The notes under the pieces were generated by a model. It searched no databases, was not told the DNA's origin, and was given only the letters and a program-made list of their open reading frames with translations. Both the position numbers and the translations under genes were made by a program. From a virus, in IMG/VR virus record IMGVR_UViG_3300047157_000174, positions 1-64,000 of that record: a DNA stretch of 64,000 nt. One strand, given 5' to 3'. Of the stretch, positions 7,393 through 15,915 are shown piece by piece. Each line of letters starts with the position of its first letter. The first letter of the stretch is position 1.

Positions 7393-7628
7393 AAAGATTC
7401 TTTGACTTTAATAAAGATGGAGTTGTTGACAAAGATGACTTTGAACATCTCATACTTAGATATGAGATAATCGTGTTAGGTGGTATAGCACTAATTATAC
7501 TACCAATATTAAACACGTTAAATTACATTAGTGTAGATTCCAATTTCTTTTGGGTGCTTTGCGGATTAGTAATGGCAGCCGAAGGATTGGTTGAAATAAA
7601 ATACGAAAGGAAAAAAAGGAGAAAATAA
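7386..7628 (+). CDS. membrane protein with N-terminal EF-hand-like loop
   Basis: An 80-residue protein. Residues 7 to 19 (DFNKDGVVDKDDF) fit a calcium-binding EF-hand loop: Asp, Asn and Asp at positions 1, 3 and 5, Gly at 6 and Asp at 12. Two hydrophobic segments follow, one in IIVLGGIALIILPIL and the other in FFWVLCGLVMAAEGL. The end is basic (KYERKKRRK). It has a very strong G-rich ribosome binding site. A calcium-responsive two-helix membrane protein inside a replication operon is unexpected; its role is unknown. Confidence 0.6.
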   Translation: MVKRFFDFNKDGVVDKDDFEHLILRYEIIVLGGIALIILPILNTLNYISVDSNFFWVLCGLVMAAEGLVEIKYERKKRRK

Positions 7629-7629
7629 T

Positions 7630-8856
7630 ATGAATGAAGAAATGAAAAATGAAATAATGAAAGCAGCAGAACTGCTCGGTTTATCCGAGTCAGATGCTAT
7701 GAGTAAGTTCGAGGACATATGTACTAAGAACAATCTCGATGCATCTAAAGAACCTCTATTGGCTAGAGGACTTTGGCGACAATATTTTAGTAGTGCTAGA
7801 AACATACTAAACCGCGAAAAGACACAAACCAATACGAACAATTCTTTCTATAAGAAAGCATTTGGGTTCTTTGTATCGCTAAATGATGCAGTAGATATAA
7901 TGGCACTGGATAGAGATAGAGTAGTAAAAGAGTACAATAGAGATAGTGATTTAACTTACTCTCTTGGAAAAGTTGCAATCTTTGCACAAATAGAAGACGG
8001 AAAGTTTGAAGGAAGAATGATGAGAGACAATGAAGAAAGAGTCAAAGTTATGGAAGCCTTACCTGAAAACAATGTAGCATTAGATAACGGTCTATTCTTA
8101 GTACCACTAAATACTAATGACGCAGCATGGAACAAAAAGAACTACGGTAAACCTACACCTGTTTCAGAGTGGAGAAGAACCGGAGTTTTCGTTGGTGAAG
8201 TAGACGGTAGGATGGGAGCATTCGCTTTTAGTTACAAAGGTGATTCATCTCTTACCTTTACACCTAATACTTTTGAATGGGTACACTTTGATGCGTTCTT
8301 TATGAACGAAGATTATAGTACTATCTTTGGTGGTAAATCTAGAACAATGGAGTCTTTAATTCTTAACGATGATTTAGCAGAAGAAGACGATAGAAAGAGA
8401 GTACCATTCGGTTCTGTCCAAGACATAATTATGGAATACTGTACTGAAAATTACAGTCCATTAGTTGACTTAGAACAGGCTCATAGCAATGCTGCATCTA
8501 GACCATACAAACAACGCTATGTTGTTACTGATGGTACTGTTACTAGTATTAATATGACACCGACAGGTAATGGCAATAGAATCATTAACATTGACGATTT
8601 AACCACCGAGTTTAATTTTGATAATGATGGTTTTACAGCAACTACTTGTTGGATTCCATCTTCTTTAGTAATTGATTTTGGTATCGGTTCAGAAGTTATT
8701 ATAGTTGGTAGAACAAGTCAGGGAACAGATGACGAAGGCGCATTAAGACCTGTAACAATTAATGTTAGTGGTATCTATGTTATTAGTGCTAGAGGCGGAA
8801 GTCCTGAATTAATCGAACACGTTGAATCAGAAGAAGACGATTGGTTCTTTGACTGA
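7630..8856 (+). CDS. probable ssDNA-binding protein (OB-fold, acidic aromatic tail)
   Basis: A 408-residue protein placed among clamp loader, RecA-like ATPase and PCNA. The region near 290 to 390 looks like an OB fold: RYVVTDGTVTSI, a long beta stretch, then GSEVIIVGRTSQG. The C-terminus (ESEEDDWFFD) is acidic with aromatic residues, as in many viral and bacterial SSBs where it recruits replication partners. The N-terminal 60 residues are helical. Together this suggests an RPA/SSB-type protein. GGAG precedes the ATG by a suitable distance. No catalytic motif is seen. Confidence is moderate because the fold is inferred from pattern only. Confidence 0.5.
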   Translation: MNEEMKNEIMKAAELLGLSESDAMSKFEDICTKNNLDASKEPLLARGLWRQYFSSARNILNREKTQTNTNNSFYKKAFGFFVSLNDAVDIMALDRDRVVKEYNRDSDLTYSLGKVAIFAQIEDGKFEGRMMRDNEERVKVMEALPENNVALDNGLFLVPLNTNDAAWNKKNYGKPTPVSEWRRTGVFVGEVDGRMGAFAFSYKGDSSLTFTPNTFEWVHFDAFFMNEDYSTIFGGKSRTMESLILNDDLAEEDDRKRVPFGSVQDIIMEYCTENYSPLVDLEQAHSNAASRPYKQRYVVTDGTVTSINMTPTGNGNRIINIDDLTTEFNFDNDGFTATTCWIPSSLVIDFGIGSEVIIVGRTSQGTDDEGALRPVTINVSGIYVISARGGSPELIEHVESEEDDWFFD

Positions 8857-8894
8857 TTATGTAAAAGTGTAGTCATGCACATATTGTTGGCTAT

Positions 8895-8911
8895 AAGGGT
8901 GCAATACCCTT
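8895..8911 (+). promoter_or_regulatory. 6-bp hairpin upstream of an AAGGAG ribosome binding site
   Basis: AAGGGT at 8895-8900 and ACCCTT at 8906-8911 can pair around GCAAT. As at 4308-4337, the hairpin lies in a short gap and is followed within about 10 bases by AAAAGGAG and a start codon. It is not followed by a T-run of terminator type. Confidence 0.35.
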
Positions 8912-8933
8912 TAAATTAAAAGGAGAATATAAA

Positions 8934-9146
8934 ATGAAAGAATATGAAATAATAAATGAAACAGTAATTAAAGGAAGTAGTTATTGGTTTAATGTAAGTA
9001 AGGTTGACTTTACTACTAGAAAACTAAATGACATTACAGGACAATATTGGGTTAAGTTCCATTTCTCTTCCGGTAAAGAAATAAGAATAATAGTAGAAGA
9101 AGAAGATTTAGATGAACTAGTAAATATCTTTGATTATCTATTATAA
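8934..9146 (+). CDS. small protein of unknown function
   Basis: A 70-residue protein with a strong AAAAGGAG site. It looks like a small beta-rich domain (strands around SYWFNVSKVDF, YWVKFHFSSG and EIRIIVEEED) followed by an acidic helix. It has no cysteines and no membrane segment. I recognise no family. It stands alone between the probable ssDNA-binding protein and the RecA-like ATPase. Confidence 0.5.
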   Translation: MKEYEIINETVIKGSSYWFNVSKVDFTTRKLNDITGQYWVKFHFSSGKEIRIIVEEEDLDELVNIFDYLL

Positions 9147-9151
9147 TATAA

Positions 9152-10003
9152 ATGGTGATAAGAATGACAATGAGTTATGAAGAAAGAAAGAAAATAATAA
9201 TGCAACAAATACAAGACAGAATGAAGAGAGAAAAAGAGTTCCTTCTATTAGGAATTACAGGTAATCCTAAAGTTGGTAAATCCGGTTTAGCAATGGATTG
9301 TAGAACAGAAGAAGAAATTAAGAAAGGTATGACAGTAGAAATACTAGACCTAGATGACGGTTCTACTGCTACTTGGGATTCTGCATGGGATAGAGATGAG
9401 AACATAAGAGTGTTCGTACCTAATGTTTGGAATGAAGATGGTTCAATGAATTGGGATGAAACATTCCACAACTGTTCTACTTGGATTAAAATGTTAGAAG
9501 AACAAATTAAAGAAGGAAACGTAAAGGCTGTAATTTTAGATGGTGTAGATAAAATCTACGAAGGTTCTAGTGATGTACTTCGTAAATCGTTAGTAAAAAA
9601 TGCAGCAAGAAGCGGCTCTGTAATACAGGATTCAGATACAGTAAGAGTAAGTCCGTTGGATTGGAAAGTTAGAAATAAGATTTATGATAGAATCATTAAT
9701 CCTTTTGTAGCATTAAGAACTAATAGGTTTCTTATTACACACATGAAGCCCGTCTACGAAGGCATCGGTGCGCCCGTAGCAGTAGGTGAAGTACCCGATT
9801 GGTACAAAACAACCCCTCACAAACTACTACAAATAGTAAATATAAAAGAGCAAAAGTTAGGAAAGAAAACTACCTACATGGCAACCTTAGTTGCAAGTAA
9901 AACTAATTCCAAATTAGTAGGTAAGAAATGGCCTGTCTTCGTGTTAGAAGAAACAGGAAATCAATGGAATGGAATATCTGAATTAAAAACAGGTGAATTA
10001 TAA
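9152..10003 (+). CDS. RecA-fold ATPase (Sak4/RadA-like recombination protein)
   Basis: A 283-residue ATPase. Walker A is GNPKVGKS at 37 to 45 and Walker B is VKAVILDGVD near residue 125. The order of a short N-terminal helix, the P-loop core, then FLITHMKP fits the AAA_24/Sak4 group of RecA-superfamily viral recombination ATPases. The protein lacks the N-terminal helix-hairpin-helix domain of cellular RadA. It would help strand annealing or exchange during replication. Further ATGs at 9164 and 9170 are possible starts; GGTGAT lies before 9164. PCNA follows 15 bases later. Confidence 0.65.
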   Translation: MVIRMTMSYEERKKIIMQQIQDRMKREKEFLLLGITGNPKVGKSGLAMDCRTEEEIKKGMTVEILDLDDGSTATWDSAWDRDENIRVFVPNVWNEDGSMNWDETFHNCSTWIKMLEEQIKEGNVKAVILDGVDKIYEGSSDVLRKSLVKNAARSGSVIQDSDTVRVSPLDWKVRNKIYDRIINPFVALRTNRFLITHMKPVYEGIGAPVAVGEVPDWYKTTPHKLLQIVNIKEQKLGKKTTYMATLVASKTNSKLVGKKWPVFVLEETGNQWNGISELKTGEL

Positions 10004-10018
10004 TGGAGATAAATAGAA

Positions 10019-10789
10019 ATGAAAATAATAATAGAAGCAAAGGAATTGAGTGAATTAATAGAAAGCGTAGCATTAAAAGGAAGATATTTTGATGGTGGGG
10101 AATCTAAAAATGGTATGTTATCAGCACACGCATATTTAGTAGTCAGTGAAAATAGATTACAAATATGGAATGCTGATAACACCACCATTTGTGGATTGAA
10201 CCATGACTTAGCAGAAGCAACTCATGTCTCTGTTGAGAATGGTTCAGCAGTAGTTGACATTAAAAAGACTGTAAAATACTTGAAAGGTTTTACAGGTGTC
10301 GTAACTGTGGAGGCAAATGACTTCTTATTTGTTAGTAGTGAATCATCAAATGCTACCCTACCTTTAGTGGTTGAACATAGTCATCAACCTATGATTGATA
10401 TGTTAGTAGAGTTCGAGAAAACAGTAAGGGATGTTAATGTAACGTTCCCTACATTTAGAAGGACTACCTTTGAAACTAAACTTCATGTTTCTTCTCACGC
10501 ATTATCAGAAGCAACAAAGGGATGTGATGTAATCAATACTGCTAGATACAAGTTCGACTACAATGATAACACATTTACAATGTCGTCTATCAAAACTGAT
10601 TTAGATAAGTATGAAACTACAATACAACCAATGACTAGAGATGGTGAATCTTCAACAGTAGAGTTTACAGGTTTCTTTCATGGATTCTTTAAGACAGTAG
10701 TTAATATTTATCTCAAGGATGATTCGCCTATTCTGTTCGTGTCACCAACTAGAATACTATTGAAAGCGCCCTACATGGATAGGAGTTAA
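10019..10789 (+). CDS. pcn: PCNA-like sliding clamp
   Basis: A 256-residue protein, close to the 245 to 260 usual for archaeal PCNA. The end shows the C-terminal clamp pattern: a helix, then NIYLKDDSPILFV, then the last strand ILLKAPYM, which corresponds to the DxPL and APRI blocks of PCNA. The middle holds the interdomain region. It would form a trimeric ring that tethers the viral polymerase. PIP-like C-terminal peptides are visible on the polymerase part encoded at 13197-14123 and on the clamp-loader-like protein. GGAGAT precedes the ATG. Confidence 0.85.
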   Translation: MKIIIEAKELSELIESVALKGRYFDGGESKNGMLSAHAYLVVSENRLQIWNADNTTICGLNHDLAEATHVSVENGSAVVDIKKTVKYLKGFTGVVTVEANDFLFVSSESSNATLPLVVEHSHQPMIDMLVEFEKTVRDVNVTFPTFRRTTFETKLHVSSHALSEATKGCDVINTARYKFDYNDNTFTMSSIKTDLDKYETTIQPMTRDGESSTVEFTGFFHGFFKTVVNIYLKDDSPILFVSPTRILLKAPYMDRS

Positions 10790-10793
10790 GAGT

Positions 10794-12494
10794 ATGATAA
10801 TCAATGAAATTAAAAATGGTATAGGATTAGTTTGGAGAGATGAAAATAATAACAGACTACAAGAAACTGTTTCTTTGAAAGACTACAAACATTACTTTTT
10901 CATTAAGTCTACCTCGACTAGACACACTAATTTGTTAGTTAAAGACAACAATACAAGAGGTAAGTTTCAAGTGGACTTGACTTACGAATTAGGAGATTGG
11001 GTATCTCTCGAAGGCGAATCTTTGGTGAAGGTTTCTTGGGGTACTAAATCTCCTAGTCTTAGATATCAGATTAGAGAGAAATTAGAAGAGTTAGGTGTCG
11101 ATACTTATGAAGCAGACATACCACATCATTATCGCTATGCTGTGGATGAGTTAAGTTCTATTCCCGAATATAAAATGCGTAAGTGTTTTTGGGATATGGA
11201 GTGGATGCAAGGCGGAGAACATGATGGTAAGATTACCTGTATAGTAATATACGATAGTTACGATGATGAGTATAGTGTATTCGCTTGGTTTCCTAACTTA
11301 GAACAGAAACTTAGTATGGAGTTCCTTTACAAATTAAGAAGGAATTATAACTTAAAAATATTCAAGTCAGAAGAATCTATGCTTGACAACTTCTTAACAT
11401 ATTTTATTCAGAAGAGACCGGATATGTTAATCTCATGGTTCGGATGGAAATTCGACTTACCTAAACTAATAGAGAGAAATAGTGCTTACAATATTGATTC
11501 AAGAATGTTATCTCCTTTTAATGAAGTAAGAGGGGTTTCTTGGAAGGATAACAAAGTTAAGATATATCCTAAACAAGTAAACGGGTCTTCTCCTATAACA
11601 CAACCAATTAAGGGAGTGATTACAGTAGCATTAGATTTAGTTTTTGAAAGACAGTGGAATGATTCACAAAGAGGAACATTACCTTCTATGGCTTTAGATT
11701 ATATTTCTGAATCTGTTTTAGGCGATAAGAAATTAGTTAGTGAAAAGTTTCCTGATAAAAATGAGTTCTTTGCTAGAGGTTGGTTAGAAGATACTGAAAC
11801 ATATCTAGAGTATGCAATAAAGGATGTTGAGTTAATAAAAAGAATAGATGATGAAAACCATTGTATTGATTCAGTTTTAGCATTACAGAAATTACTTATT
11901 GCTCCTTTTGATGCTTGCTTCTATGCAAGTAATATGGGTGGAATATATTTTATGCGTAACGCTAATTGGAAAGCACCAACAGGAAAGAAAGGTGAGAAGG
12001 TTAACTACGATGGAGCAATGATATACAATCCATTAACAGAAGGCACGAATGGAAGATATGATAACGTAGCCGCGTTTGATTTCGCTTCTCTATATCCTTC
12101 AATGATTATTTCACGGAATATATCATGGGAGTCTAAATCTAAAAGTCCTACTGAGTTTGCAGTTAATCTAGCAATACCTAGAGATTTTAGTGAAGTTAAA
12201 GAAGAGAGGATGTTGTATTACAATACAGATAAGTTAGGATTATTACCTAAGTCTCTTATTGAACTTAAAGCATTAAGAAACCAATATAAAAAGAATATGA
12301 AAGAATCAACAACTAAAGATGATAAGATTAAGTGGAATAATAATCAAATGGCTGTCAAGAGATTGATGGCTTCATTTTATGGTATTACAGCCTATCAAGG
12401 ATTTGGTTGGGCTGATATAGACCTAGCCGCTAGTATTACTGCTAGTGCTAGAGAGGCTATTAGATTAGCCGCATTTAAAGCGAGGGAATTATAA
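10794..12494 (+). CDS. polB: family B DNA polymerase, N-terminal subunit (exonuclease, motifs A and B)
   Basis: The 566-residue first piece of a split polymerase. Exo I is Asp134-Met-Glu136. Exo II is around FDLP with Asp221, but the usual Asn of NxxxFD is replaced (SWFGWKFD). Exo III is YAIKD with Tyr340 and Asp344. Motif A is DFASLYPS with Asp429. Motif B is QMAVKRLMASFYG, where the usual Asn-Ser reads Ala-Ser. The protein ends 22 residues after GFGWAD, just before the position of motif C, which lies in the gene at 13197. No intein ends are visible. The stop overlaps the next gene (TAATG). Two small genes separate the halves. Archaeal polymerases split in a similar place are known from Methanothermobacter. 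Confidence 0.95.
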   Translation: MIINEIKNGIGLVWRDENNNRLQETVSLKDYKHYFFIKSTSTRHTNLLVKDNNTRGKFQVDLTYELGDWVSLEGESLVKVSWGTKSPSLRYQIREKLEELGVDTYEADIPHHYRYAVDELSSIPEYKMRKCFWDMEWMQGGEHDGKITCIVIYDSYDDEYSVFAWFPNLEQKLSMEFLYKLRRNYNLKIFKSEESMLDNFLTYFIQKRPDMLISWFGWKFDLPKLIERNSAYNIDSRMLSPFNEVRGVSWKDNKVKIYPKQVNGSSPITQPIKGVITVALDLVFERQWNDSQRGTLPSMALDYISESVLGDKKLVSEKFPDKNEFFARGWLEDTETYLEYAIKDVELIKRIDDENHCIDSVLALQKLLIAPFDACFYASNMGGIYFMRNANWKAPTGKKGEKVNYDGAMIYNPLTEGTNGRYDNVAAFDFASLYPSMIISRNISWESKSKSPTEFAVNLAIPRDFSEVKEERMLYYNTDKLGLLPKSLIELKALRNQYKKNMKESTTKDDKIKWNNNQMAVKRLMASFYGITAYQGFGWADIDLAASITASAREAIRLAAFKAREL

Positions 12495-12838
12495 TGAGTA
12501 AAAGATGGAAGAAAAGAGTTAATCAAAACAATAAAGAAACAATGAAATTATCAGAATTAATAGCATTAATGATGAGTAAATATTCTATGACCGAAGAAGA
12601 ACACAACGCAATATTAAGTTGGGAAGAGTTCAATACTAAAATAGAAAGACAACCATTAACAGAAGAACAAGCAAAACAGACATTTTCAATAGAAGCAATT
12701 GCAGGTGTAACTGCTACCTTTCATTTGTGGCTTTTAGGAAGAGTAAAAGATAGGTGGGAATCAGAAGATTGGGATTTAGATAAAGCCCCTCATGCTATAT
12801 CTGTTAATGCTAAAGTGGATTGGGGAGATGATATATGA
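12494..12838 (+). CDS. unknown protein inserted between the polymerase halves (1)
   Basis: A 114-residue protein coupled to the polymerase N-half (TAATG) and to the next small gene (ATGA). The N-terminus is basic (MSKRWKKR). The rest is helical with acidic stretches and a Trp-rich region (FHLWLLGRVKDRWESEDWDLD). I recognise no intein, endonuclease or zinc motif. The tight coupling suggests dosage matched to the polymerase; it could be a linker subunit, but that is inference. Confidence 0.6.
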   Translation: MSKRWKKRVNQNNKETMKLSELIALMMSKYSMTEEEHNAILSWEEFNTKIERQPLTEEQAKQTFSIEAIAGVTATFHLWLLGRVKDRWESEDWDLDKAPHAISVNAKVDWGDDI

Positions 12839-13200
12839 CAGAATTAGTTAATTTAACCAATCACGATGTAACATTAGTAAAAACAATTGACGGTGTTCAG
12901 AAAAAGGTTGTAATAAAACCTAGCGGAATGTGGTATAGAATGAACAACCAAACACAAGATAGAGTTGATGTAATCGTTCAAGATGGGTTAACAATAGACA
13001 TATATGAAAAAGGCGATTGGTATGCTAACACTAAATGGAAAGGCAGACATTTTGGTTTACCTTCTCCAAGAAAAAATGTATATTATATTGTTAGTAGGAT
13101 TATGGCTTATCATAATTTAGATAGAAAAGATTTATTGATACCCGAATCGTCTTCTAATAAAGAAACTAAATATCTGTATAGGATGGTGTTAGATAAATGA
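12835..13200 (+). CDS. unknown protein inserted between the polymerase halves (2), 'NLTxHxV' family
   Basis: A 121-residue protein starting LVNLTNHDVTLV and ending in a region with YYIVSRIM and RKDLLIPE. This layout matches small uncharacterised phage and archaeal proteins that begin with an NLTPHxI-type strand and hold a YIVS...RxDLxxP block. The fold looks beta-rich and the function of the family is unknown. It overlaps both the previous gene and the polymerase C-half by 4 bases (ATGA), so all four frames form one coupled unit. Confidence 0.6.
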   Translation: MTELVNLTNHDVTLVKTIDGVQKKVVIKPSGMWYRMNNQTQDRVDVIVQDGLTIDIYEKGDWYANTKWKGRHFGLPSPRKNVYYIVSRIMAYHNLDRKDLLIPESSSNKETKYLYRMVLDK

Positions 13201-14123
13201 AAGTAGTTTACGGACACACAGATTCAATTTATGTACAGTGTGATGATATAGAAAAAGCAAAGAACGTTTGTAGTGAAATTAACGACCATGTTAGGAAATC
13301 ATTTCCTAATCTATTAGGTTTAGATGAACACCCTGTTACTTTAGAGTTTGAAAAGTATTACAAATCTCTTGGAGTTGGTGCAACAAAGAATAGAAATGCA
13401 GGTTTAATAACTTGGAAGGATGGAGAATATCTTGAAGAAGACGAGTTTGTTCTTACAGGTTTTTCTGCTAAAAGAGTTGCACAAACTAAATTAGCAAAGG
13501 AAACTCAACTAAAGGTTCTGAGAATGTGGGTTGATGGTGATAGTGAAGAAACTATTACTAATTACTTACATGAGTTATTTAACAGAGTTTTATCGGGAGA
13601 CATAGAATTATCTATGCTTACCAATAGAACAAGATACCGTGAAGAGAGGTTTAAGGTAAAATGTATGGGAGATTGTAAAAAAATGAAATGGGGGAAGGTT
13701 TTCTCACTATCAGAAATAACTGAGAATATTAAAGAACATCGTAGTAATTTTTCTAGCAATAAGTGGAAGTGTTGTAACAAACCCAATCTTAGAACATTAC
13801 AAGATAAGAAACCTACAATTGGTTCGGGTATAGAAGGAGTGTTGTATTACAACTCTTTTAGCAATACTCCAATAGATGATTCTTACCTTTATCTTAAAAT
13901 TAAAAATTGTACGAATACTTACATTCATCCCTTAACTCAAGAAGATACTATTCCTTCTTGGGTTTCAGTTAAGAATGAATCAGAATTAAACAACTTTACT
14001 CCTGACTATTTACATTATGCTTATCAAGTAGTCAGTAAAGCAGAGCCTATCTACAATGCAATGGGGTGGAATATAGATAATATTACTAGAAGTAGGAATC
14101 AAAATTTGGGGGAGTGGTTTTGA
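13197..14123 (+). CDS. family B DNA polymerase, C-terminal subunit (motif C, thumb)
   Basis: The 308-residue second piece of the polymerase. It opens almost directly with motif C as YGHTDSIYV (residues 5 to 13). The first Asp of the usual DTDS is His, but Asp9, the metal-binding one, is kept. The thumb region follows, with KYYKSLGVG and GFSAKRVAQ. A cysteine-bearing insert lies near 155 to 200. The C-terminus NQNLGEWF is a PIP-like PCNA-binding peptide (canonical start Gln replaced by Asn). It must pair with the 10794-12494 product to make an active polymerase. It starts by ATGA overlap with the preceding small gene. Confidence 0.93.
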   Translation: MKVVYGHTDSIYVQCDDIEKAKNVCSEINDHVRKSFPNLLGLDEHPVTLEFEKYYKSLGVGATKNRNAGLITWKDGEYLEEDEFVLTGFSAKRVAQTKLAKETQLKVLRMWVDGDSEETITNYLHELFNRVLSGDIELSMLTNRTRYREERFKVKCMGDCKKMKWGKVFSLSEITENIKEHRSNFSSNKWKCCNKPNLRTLQDKKPTIGSGIEGVLYYNSFSNTPIDDSYLYLKIKNCTNTYIHPLTQEDTIPSWVSVKNESELNNFTPDYLHYAYQVVSKAEPIYNAMGWNIDNITRSRNQNLGEWF

Positions 14124-14527
14124 AACTATCTTGGTCTATGCAAAGAAGATTAGAAAGATGGAAAATTAAATATGCAAAAATTATAAATTGGAGTATGTTT
14201 ATCAAAAAAGAAATAGTTAGTGATTATAATAAAATTAAGAAACTATTGGAAAGAAAAAATAAAAAGAAGGTTAAAAAAATGAAAATAGATAAAAATAAAA
14301 AAGAAACTATGTTCTTTGACTCAAAAGAATATATAGGATTAACAGTAAATAAAGGTGAAATTAAACTTATAGAAAAACCACCACAAGAAATTATTTCATT
14401 CAAAAATGATGAAATTAAAACAAAACCAACATGGTTTGAACATGATAGGAATTGTGATTGTGAAGAATGTTTAGATAGTTTAATAACTGATTTAAAGTTT
14501 AAGTTTGATACGGAGAATGATTTTTAA
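14120..14527 (+). CDS. basic protein of unknown function with CxCxxC element
   Basis: A protein of 135 residues if it starts at TTG 14120, which overlaps the polymerase stop (TTGA) and has GGGGGAG six bases upstream. A GTG at 14114 would sit directly on that site and is less likely. The first 60 residues are strongly basic (Lys/Arg with Trp); the end is acidic and has CDCEEC. It may bind nucleic acid. The next gene starts in TAATG overlap. Confidence 0.5.
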   Translation: MKLSWSMQRRLERWKIKYAKIINWSMFIKKEIVSDYNKIKKLLERKNKKKVKKMKIDKNKKETMFFDSKEYIGLTVNKGEIKLIEKPPQEIISFKNDEIKTKPTWFEHDRNCDCEECLDSLITDLKFKFDTENDF

Positions 14528-15423
14528 TGAAGATACAAAATAAAGAAGGATTTGGTAGGAGTTTTACTTATCAATTTGATGCAAAGTGGAAAGAAGAAGA
14601 TATTAGTAAACCGATATTAAAGATAACGAAATCTTCGGTTGGACAGTTCGATTGGTGTCCAAAGAAATATCAGTTTAGTTATATTGAAAGAAAACCTCAA
14701 GATACAACAGAAGCAATGCACAACGGCACATTAGTACACAACGCACTTGAAGACTTTTACAATGTTTTTGATATTAAAAAGGCTGAAACTATGGATAATA
14801 AAGAAGTTACTGAATATATGTTTAGTCTATTTCCTATTGATAATATGTCTGAAATGTATGAAACCTTGTCTATTAATGAAGCGCAACGTTTTATGATTGC
14901 TAAAGAAGATAAAACATTAGAAGAGTTCTTACCTGTAATTAATGAAGTTACATTAGATGCTCAAATTACAATACATAGAGCAGACTATCCAAAGTTCCCT
15001 CTAAAGAGAGATTATGTTATTCATCTTCAAGGGATAATTGATAGAATGTTTGTTGATAAAAATGGTTATATCCCTATGGAATTAAAGACAGGTCAATGGA
15101 AAGAGTATAAAAAAACTATGATGAGAAAGGAAATGGCTTATTATAAATTATTATTTGATAATTGTCCTATTGAACAGTTAGAAGCAATCGGTCTTAACCG
15201 CGATAAATCAATAACACACTGGGGTTGGAGATACCCTGCTTCAAATCATATATATGTAGAAGAACAAAAAAAGTCTAGTCACAAAGCAGTTATGCGTAGT
15301 ATAGTAAAATTATTGAAGGCTTATGAGGATAATTCATTTCCAACAAAATACAATGCTAGAACGTGTTCCTATTGCAGTTACTTGGATATTTGTGATGGTG
15401 GAGCAGATGAGGGGTGGCTTTAA
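14527..15423 (+). CDS. Cas4/RecB-like PD-(D/E)xK nuclease with Fe-S cysteines
   Basis: A 298-residue exonuclease of the RecB/AddB/Cas4 type. An early FDWCPKKYQFSYI matches the helix with the first Fe-S cysteine. HNGTLVHNALEDF is the usual histidine helix. GIIDRMF gives the catalytic Asp, and MELKTGQW gives the E-x-K. AYYKLL follows, and the end has CSYCSYLDIC, the other three cysteines of the cluster. Such enzymes resect DNA ends. With the RecA-fold ATPase and ssDNA binder it would serve recombination-dependent replication. It starts in TAATG overlap. No cas1 or CRISPR repeats are present. Confidence 0.85.
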   Translation: MKIQNKEGFGRSFTYQFDAKWKEEDISKPILKITKSSVGQFDWCPKKYQFSYIERKPQDTTEAMHNGTLVHNALEDFYNVFDIKKAETMDNKEVTEYMFSLFPIDNMSEMYETLSINEAQRFMIAKEDKTLEEFLPVINEVTLDAQITIHRADYPKFPLKRDYVIHLQGIIDRMFVDKNGYIPMELKTGQWKEYKKTMMRKEMAYYKLLFDNCPIEQLEAIGLNRDKSITHWGWRYPASNHIYVEEQKKSSHKAVMRSIVKLLKAYEDNSFPTKYNARTCSYCSYLDICDGGADEGWL

Positions 15424-15653
15424 TGGTTGAAATTATTATTTGGTCTGCTACATGGTGTATGCCATGTAAAGGTCTTAAGGCTTGGACGGATGTACATTTT
15501 CCCTTTGTAGTTTACAAAGATATAGAAAAAGACGTAGCCCCATTCGAGATTAAATCTGTACCTACTTTACAAGTAGGACAGGAATTTGTAGCGAATGTTT
15601 CAACAATAAAACAATATTTATCTAAAAGGGGGAATCAAATTAATGGAAGTTAA
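15423..15653 (+). CDS. thioredoxin/glutaredoxin-like protein
   Basis: A 76-residue redox protein. The active site is WCMPCK near residue 11, and SVPTLQV supplies the cis-proline loop. It is shorter than cellular thioredoxin (about 105 residues) and closer to glutaredoxin or mini-thioredoxins. The ATG at 15423 overlaps the nuclease stop (TAATG) and has GAGGGG upstream, so I prefer it to the GTG at 15414. It might reduce a host or viral enzyme such as ribonucleotide reductase, but none is visible in the window. Confidence 0.8.
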   Translation: MVEIIIWSATWCMPCKGLKAWTDVHFPFVVYKDIEKDVAPFEIKSVPTLQVGQEFVANVSTIKQYLSKRGNQINGS

Positions 15654-15915
15654 ATGGATTTATCATAATGGTATTAGAGTTCTAGCACTAGTAGTCAATG
15701 ATAACGACCCATATGAATTTTGTGAAAATTGTGGTAAGAAACATTATTCTCATCCTAAATTAGCAATCAAGGAATACAAAGATTGGTGCGGGGATTGTAA
15801 TGATGAATATTTTAAAAAACATATGTCTGATGCAGAATTAGGAATGTGGACTATATACCAAATGGAAAGAAATAGAGCAGTAGTAGTAGTAAAAGAGTTT
15901 GATGAAAATGAGTGA
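15643..15915 (+). CDS. small zinc-ribbon protein
   Basis: A 90-residue protein with CENCGKKHYSH and, about 20 residues on, CGDC, forming one zinc ribbon between beta strands. No family is recognised. It overlaps the thioredoxin-like gene by 11 bases and the MazG-like gene by 8 bases. AAAGGGGG lies upstream of its ATG. Confidence 0.55.
   Translation: MEVKWIYHNGIRVLALVVNDNDPYEFCENCGKKHYSHPKLAIKEYKDWCGDCNDEYFKKHMSDAELGMWTIYQMERNRAVVVVKEFDENE

Noticed and set aside
12494-13200. Possible intein or homing endonuclease separating the polymerase halves
   Set aside because: Neither small protein has intein splice-junction residues or HNH, GIY-YIG or LAGLIDADG motifs, and both have their own coupled starts and stops.
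14527-15423. Cas4 of a CRISPR system
   Set aside because: No cas1, cas2 or repeat-spacer array is visible. The nuclease lies among replication genes, so a viral recombination role is more likely.
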